This document shows, piece after piece, positions 58,631 through 64,000 of a DNA stretch of 64,000 bases (position 1 is the stretch's first letter; every line of letters begins with the position of its first letter). The position numbers and the translations under genes are program-made. The stretch is from assembly GCA_903813345.2 (NCBI GenBank), contig CAIIXF020000012.1, positions 31,442,501 through 31,506,500 on the forward strand. Direction: 5' to 3'. Below the pieces are notes generated by a model. The model was not told the DNA's origin, ran no database searches, and was given only the letters and a program-made list of their open reading frames with translations. Source of the stretch: Owenia fusiformis (taxonomy: Eukaryota > Annelida > Polychaeta > Sabellida > Oweniidae).

Positions 58631-58905
58631 TGTATTCTAGATGCTCATTGGCTTGTTAAAGGTCACATGATAAGAAATAGATGAACCAATTCCCTAGAAA
58701 GTCCTAAATCCCTGCTATCAGGGAAGATAAAATGTACTCATCATCAGTTAGGTCATCTGACCAGTCATTAGTACGTTTTATCTTCTCCGATAGCTGAGAT
58801 TATAGGAGTTGATCGGCAAAATGCCAATACCTGTAAGCAAAAAATGTCCAAATGAAAGGACTTCTCATTTTGTTTTTGTTTACAGAGTAATGTACATATG
58901 AGGTA
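58631..58905. repeat. Dispersed hairpin repeat, copy 2
   Basis: Resembles 8221-8450 (GATGCTCATTGG, CCTAAATCCCTGCTATCAGG, GAAGATAAAATGTAC with its inverted partner near 58770). It adjoins the palindrome at 58922-59080 and may be one composite element with it. Confidence 0.45.
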
Positions 58906-58921
58906 TATAATAAAACAAATT

Positions 58922-59080
58922 GTGACTGCCACATTTTCGGGAAATAGTGTAAAACGTTTCCCCTCTGGAATATCTTGTCCACTGACATGTTCCCACGGGC
59001 TGCAGCCTCGGGAACTTGTCAGTGGACAGGACATTCCCTCTGGAAAAATAGTTTACACGATTTTCCTCAATGGCAGTCAC
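58922..59080. repeat. 159-bp palindrome
   Basis: GTGACTGCCA at the left and TGGCAGTCAC at the right frame CTTGTCCACTGACATGTTCC and GGAACTTGTCAGTGGACAGG around a centre at about 59001 (GGGCTGCAGCC). CCCTCTGGAA appears on both sides in direct orientation. Overlapping ORFs on both strands are consequences of the palindrome. Confidence 0.75.
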
Positions 59081-59438
59081 TATTTGTATAATATAATTTT
59101 CCTTGAGATAATGAATGGATCTAAAGGATATACCTATCTTCATGGTCAGAATATAGTCATAATCCAAGATATAACTGTCTGAACGTGTTTGCGATAAACT
59201 AAATGAACCTTTAAGCATTAAGATATGTTGCATTTATAACTCAAATAGGCATTGTCAAGTACTCCAAGGAGGAAATAGAGGAGATAAAATGTTTTGAAAC
59301 TAGATGTAATTATGAAGAGGAACAGTATTGTTTGTTGTACGTCAATATTAGTCTATCCCTAGAACAATTCAAAAGGTCTATGTGCAGTATGGCAAGTGAT
59401 CTTAGACGGTCTTATCTTACGCCATGCGTTATACTTTC

Positions 59439-59888
59439 TGGCCATAAATATAGTGTTTTTTATTTAAAAAATGTTTTCTTTCAAGTGAAGTCCCCATGAT
59501 AGTAAAAATCAATCCAACTCTCTGAAAATGACCTTGGCACTCTTTGAAAAATGTTAGGCTTGGATCATGTTTTTCTCAATTTAAACATATCGAACGTTTC
59601 TTATACACTACATTTATCAATATTCGCAAAGGAGATGTGTATTAGAATGCGTTAAAGATAAAAACCGAAAATCCCATGTCACCTTCCCATAGGGAAAACT
59701 CGTGCCATATATTGTTTTCAGCATTATTTTGTTCATCAAAAATTGATATCTTCAAAACTAAATTAATGTTGACATTGGGTCTCTATTCATAATTTTGTGA
59801 ATTGTTCGATTGATGTTTTCATCATCATGGGCACTTCACTTGAGAGAAACATATTGTTTAAATAAAAATCACTGTATTTATGCCCAGA
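59439..59888. repeat. Inverted repeat pair, about 70-bp arms
   Basis: 59439-59512 and 59824-59888 are inverted (TTCAAGTGAAG versus CTTCACTTGAG; CATAAATATAGTG versus CACTGTATTTATG). AAGATATAACTGTCTGAA near 59164 and AAGATATGACTGTCTAAA near 59905 lie outside, hinting at a larger decayed element running from about 58.6 to 59.95 kb. Confidence 0.5.
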
Positions 59889-59960
59889 AAATACTCATGG
59901 TGAAAGATATGACTGTCTAAAATAACTTGCACATAAACCTTTAATATTGTAAAGCAAAAC

Positions 59961-60340
59961 ACAATAATTACAAAACAAACATATCTATATAAACAAATGA
60001 TTGATATACTGAATGTAAAATTACACTGTCATGAACTGTCGGAACACAGTTTAGAGTGAATTTGATTTCATTTGATCTAAACAATGTCACAAACCAACCA
60101 TTATTTTAGCAAACGACTTAAAAAGAGGTCCACTATGAGGAGAAACATTTATGTACAGTTAATAAAATTTGACTGGTCAATGAATATTATTAAATGATTC
60201 GTGGACAAAAAGCAGTAACAAAACTTAAGAGTTGTGTCAACATGGCAGTTTTCATAACTATAGCATAATTACTTTGGTATGTCGGTTTTAATAAATCAGG
60301 TTAACACATATCAAACATAACCTTGCGATAGTACTGTATA
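59961..60340. other. 3' flank of vWA gene C
   Basis: No features; no canonical AATAAA on the minus strand was seen close to the stop. Confidence 0.4.
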
Positions 60341-62045
60341 TCATAAATTACATTTGAAATTATCTCGTATATATAATAAGATCCCTTCGATGACTTCGTT
60401 ATTATTGAGTCGTTCTCTTTCTTCGTCCAAAGAGAACCTTAATGATGGATCGGGGACTATATCTGCAATTTCAGCGTCTCCTCCAGCAATCGCCGTCTTT
60501 AAGGCGTCGGGATTGCTCACTATTTTCTTCCTATTTACAAGAACAGTGTTTGTCTTGACCCAAACAATTTGAATGCCATGCTCCCTTGTCAAAGCATTTG
60601 CGTAATCTCGCCCTAGTTTTTTCTCAATAGATGGCCGAGATGTTCTTCCGTCGCCAACAACGATTATAAGATCTTTGTATTCATCGTCGTTTCGATCATT
60701 TGGTTCCTTGAAGAAAGCTTGATTTGCAAATTGAAATGCAAATCGTATCCTAGTTGTACATGCCTGATAGATTTTGTACGAATCTAGAAAACGGTGTAAA
60801 TTTTGATCTTTTTTATTTGCTGGGGGGAATCTCCAAACGTGTTCCCTGATGGCTTTCCTAGCAAATGGTACCACTCCAAACCATGCACCACTAGTCGTGT
60901 TTATAATGAGGCGTTCTGATAATTGGTCTATTAACAGAATTCCTTTAATTCTATCTTTTCTAGGAACAGAGCAGGAAAAATCAAGCATAAAGACGATATC
61001 CGCACAGACCTTAATTTGACCAGGATCTGAAATCAGATGAAACACATTGAACGTTATTAACATACGAATTAATTAATACCTCGGTCATCCGGCAAGTAGG
61101 CGAGTGGGAGATCGAGCCAAAAGGCCTTATTTGTTGACCTTAATTAAGATATCTTGCAACCGCATGAATTAAATCTGACTTGCATAATATGAATATATAG
61201 ATTTCAAAAATGACAATAATAAAATTTGAAGAATATTTCATATTTAGTACACTTGTTCAATGTTCTTGTTATCTTGTTTCATCGGTCTCTTCAAAACAAA
61301 TGATAACGACAGTACTGGCCATTTTACAAAACATGGTCAAAATGCCAAAACATACCAAAATCACCAAATATGAACCCCTAGAATTTTATAACTTGGGCTA
61401 TTTCAAAGATAATGTTTACACACTTACAACCACAGACGCAGCAGAGAGTTGAAACACGATATAAGAAAGAGAACTAGAGGCATTACACAAGATATGTTTG
61501 AGTTCAAGTTTGCCTCTCAAGGACCATGTTTTGTATAATGGTCATGAAATCGCAACCATTTAAAATAGATCGATGAAACTTATTGGAATAAAAGTACATC
61601 GAACAAGGTGCAAAATATGACTTAAAACCTATACTTGATGGCTGATTTATTACGATTTGTTACCTTTTTTGCTCAGGCTGTATTTGGAAACACGAGTATT
61701 TCCCTACCGATGAGAGAATACCCAATATTTTGTGAAGCGTTTTACATTTCTAAAATCCGTTGACCCCACGTGGCCCCAGGTCATTTTTTAATAATATCAG
61801 ATCATATACAAGTATGTATTATGGCTACATGTACACTAGGTATTTTCAGTTCTTAAGTGCTTACTATTGAAAGTTGTCCCATTGAATACATACGTTACAT
61901 ATTATATAATATACAGACAATGGGATTGAACAAACGGCACATAATACTTACGTCCATGGAGAAGCTGCCTCTTCTGTCGCCAGCTTTGCGTCATATCAGG
62001 TACAAATAAAATTACGACAAAAAGCGAATGCACGAATCTAGTCAT
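60341..62045 (-). CDS. vWA gene C: short-leader vWA-domain protein
   Basis: Exon 1 is 62045-61952 (MTRFVHSLFVVILFVPDMTQ, then SWRQKRQLLHG) and exon 2 is 61026-60341; 259 residues. Donor GGAC|GTAAGT, acceptor TTTCAG, same phase as A and B, giving a His at the junction. The signal peptide and basic site (QKRQ) are kept, but the four-Cys segment and Thr linker of A and B are absent: the donor lies just where that segment would begin. No replacement exon was found in the 925-bp intron, though a missed small exon is possible. The vWA domain is complete, with DFSCS, TTRIRFAF and VVGDGRT, flanking Cys and C-terminal NFKCNL. Predicted secreted. The start chosen begins the signal peptide; an in-frame ATG lies 19 codons upstream. 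Confidence 0.75.
61027..61951. other. Intron of vWA gene C
   Basis: 925 bp, GT-AG. An 80-codon plus-strand ORF at 61210-61452 has no recognisable domain and is not called. Confidence 0.6.
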
Positions 62046-63250
62046 CGTCAAAATTCGCAGTTTTTGCAGTCGGTACGTATATATACAACGTGTTAAACGC
62101 ACTAGTACATTAAAACAGAGTTTTTATTTGATAAACACCTTGAAATTCATGCTCATTAATCACATTATGTCGTATAAATTGCAATTGGTATACATATCAC
62201 TTAATATTGCATATTTAACTTCATTTACATATTAAGCAAATGCAAAACCAACTCTATAAAAATGTCAAACAGAAAGTAATATGTCTACAATACTATAAGT
62301 TCGTTGTATAGCATTGTTTCTGATATTGCAGTTACTTAAGTCCAATCAATGTGTTATTATATGGAAATTAAATCAATAATTAATTATACGGTTAAGTCCC
62401 AACAAACTTTCATCTCATGTTTGTTTGTAAACTTTTAATCGGCCTTTTCTACTTAATTACAGAGAACAATCAAAATACATAAATGGCTTTTGATCTTAAA
62501 GAATGTTAAAATGGTTTGAAATGTGTACTTGGAAGATAGGAGGAGTTAAAATGTTGTTACTGAAGAATACCGATTTTATCTGTTTTGGGAGGATTTTGTT
62601 TTACTTTTTTGAATACCTTTTTTAAATCAATCAAAAATTCCTTTGTATAACTATAATATCGAGAGGTCTAAAACATGTTGTATATGCTATTTTTCCCAAC
62701 AAGGTTCGGTGAGACATTTTATTTTATTTCATTCTCAAGAATTTGGTAGAAAGGAGCAAAAACGATTGCACTAAAAAAACAAAAAGTGTTAACAAAAACA
62801 GTTATATAAAATATTTCTAAATAATTTTCGCATTAAATTGTTGTCAATCAGTCAACATTACATAAAATACCGTGTGTTTACAGAATGTTTTCAATGATTG
62901 GTTTAAGAGAAAAACATTGTTGAATTAAGTTCTCCATATCGATACCACTCCTTTATGACAAGGATAATTTCTACAGTACCACTCAGTAATTATAAGCTTA
63001 TATTATAAAATACATATATCTATGACATAATAGGAGTAAACATATTTATTAACCATTTAAATGCTAACCAAAACCCATTAAACTGATAAAATGTACAATA
63101 ATTACAAACATTAAAATGATAAATGTAGACTTGGGTGAACATGACCATGGTAGCTTTGTATATTAATAAATCAAACATATGTTCAAAGTTAATTGTTTAA
63201 TGTCGATTGTTATTCATCAGTCGACAATCATATCATATAGTGCTTTGATA
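62046..63250. other. Intergenic DNA between vWA genes C and D
   Basis: Contains the repeat copy 62570-62955. TATATATA at about 62076-62085 lies close to the start of gene C. The A/B upstream block is not clearly conserved here, although CACCTTGAAATTCATG at about 62138 resembles part of it. Confidence 0.4.
62570..62955. repeat. Foldback repeat, copy 2 (partial)
   Basis: Matches 21055-21442 in the same orientation (ATCGAGAGGTCTAAAACATG, TTTCTAAATAATTTTCGCAT, TGTTTTCAATGATTGGTTTA). The inverted left arm present at 20896-21040 is missing here. Confidence 0.6.
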
Positions 63251-63927
63251 TTATTGGTTACAATTAAAATTATCTCGTATATACTCTAAGATTCCTTCGA
63301 CTGCGTCGTTATTATTAAGCCTTTCCCTTTCTTGGTCCAAAGAGAACCTTAAAGCAGGATTCGGAACTATATCTGCAATCTCAGTGTCTCCTAAAGCAAT
63401 AGCTGTCTCTAAACCAAATATTTTTTTCCTATTGACAAGAACGGTATTTGTCTTGACCCAAGCAATTTGAATCCCTTGCTCCCTTGTCAAGGCATTGGCA
63501 TAATCTATCGATAGTTTTTTCTCGATGGGCGGGCGCGGTGATGTTCTCCCGTCGCCAACGACGATTATAAGATCTTTGTATTCATCGTCGTTTCGATCAT
63601 TTGGTTCCTTGAAGAAACTTTCATTTGCAAATTGAAATGCAAATCGTATTCTAGTTCTACAAGGCTGACTGATATCATACAAATCTATAAAACTGTGAAG
63701 GCTTTGATCTTTTTTATTTGCCGGGGGAAATCTCCAAACTTGTTCCCTGATGACTTTCTTACTAAATGGTACCACTCCAAACCATGCACCGCCAGTCGTA
63801 TTAAGAATGAGTCGTTTTTCCAATTGGTCTATTAACTGAATACCCTTTAATCTATCCTTTCTTGGAACGGAGCAGGAAAAGTCAAGAACAAATACAATGT
63901 CTGCACACACCTTAATGGGTTCAGGAT
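63251..63927 (-). CDS. vWA gene D: vWA-domain exon, 5' end beyond the window
   Basis: Terminal exon of 677 nt (acceptor ATTTTAG, then AT-CCT-GAA in the shared phase), coding about 224 residues and ending NFNCNQ. Full vWA domain: VCADIVFVLDFSCSVPRKDR, CRTRIRFAFQFA and VVGDGRTSPRP, so the MIDAS set is intact. It groups with gene C: both start exon 2 with DP- or HP- in place of DDP, share FKEPNDRNDDEYKDLIIVV and share RERLNNN near the end. The region before the C-terminal helices is shortened by a few residues (RKKIFGLETAIALG). Exon 1 must lie to the right of position 64000, so signal peptide and Cys segment cannot be judged. Confidence 0.82.
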
Positions 63928-64000
63928 CTAAAATCAAATTAAAAAGGTTTTTAAGGATTTTTTAATTTACATACTTTTTGATATCGTGAAATGAAATTTA

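Noticed and set aside
58768-59233. Cluster of overlapping ORFs on both strands
   Set aside because: Produced by the palindrome at 58922-59080.
61210-61452. 80-codon plus-strand ORF in the intron of vWA gene C
   Set aside because: No domain, no flanking exons.

Overview
The window reads as nuclear DNA of a metazoan, most likely a marine invertebrate. Genes are split by GT-AG introns, coding density is very low, base composition is AT-rich, inverted-repeat mobile elements are dense, and there is a degenerate TTAGGG-type array. The sequence alone does not fix the phylum. No rRNA, tRNA, CRISPR array, transposase, reverse transcriptase or viral gene was found.

Layout. Positions 1-16 kb hold no supported gene. 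They carry a series of inverted-repeat elements: a 525-bp foldback MITE at 4051-4575, a mariner-like element at 5280-6275 nested in a duplicated repeat, a 3.45-kb element at 7615-11065, and a long-range inverted pair at 11256/14095. From 38113 down to 16958 on the minus strand lies one gene of at least four coding exons. It encodes a membrane protein of about 556 residues with two transmembrane segments and a long polar tail. Its first coding intron is about 17.4 kb and holds the most striking structure of the window: a giant foldback element (24686-29582) with nearly identical inverted arms of 2.1 and 2.3 kb, internal 42-bp satellite arrays and a polypurine tip. Its outermost ends match those of three small TA-flanked MITEs at 14601, 31858 and 35534, which suggests one family spanning about 110 bp to 4.9 kb.

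From 38.1 to 43.1 kb there is non-coding DNA with a telomere-like array and MITEs. From 43.5 kb to the right edge there is a tandem cluster of four minus-strand paralogues, each with a single von Willebrand factor A (vWA) domain: A 43532-45262, B 55692-57430, C 60341-62045, and D 63251 to beyond the edge. A and B encode a signal peptide, a dibasic processing-like site, a four-cysteine segment and a Thr-rich linker in exon 1, then the vWA domain in exon 2. C keeps only the signal peptide and basic site in exon 1. Exon 1 of D is outside the window. All exon 2 junctions keep the same splice phase and all four domains have an intact MIDAS metal site. The products are predicted to be secreted adhesion or matrix-type proteins; ligand and tissue are unknown. 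A and B share blocks of near-identical DNA next to diverged ones, and a conserved upstream block, which points to recent duplication or gene conversion and possibly shared regulation.

The 10-kb gap between A and B is filled with repeats and an unusual concentration of long poly-G/poly-C tracts.
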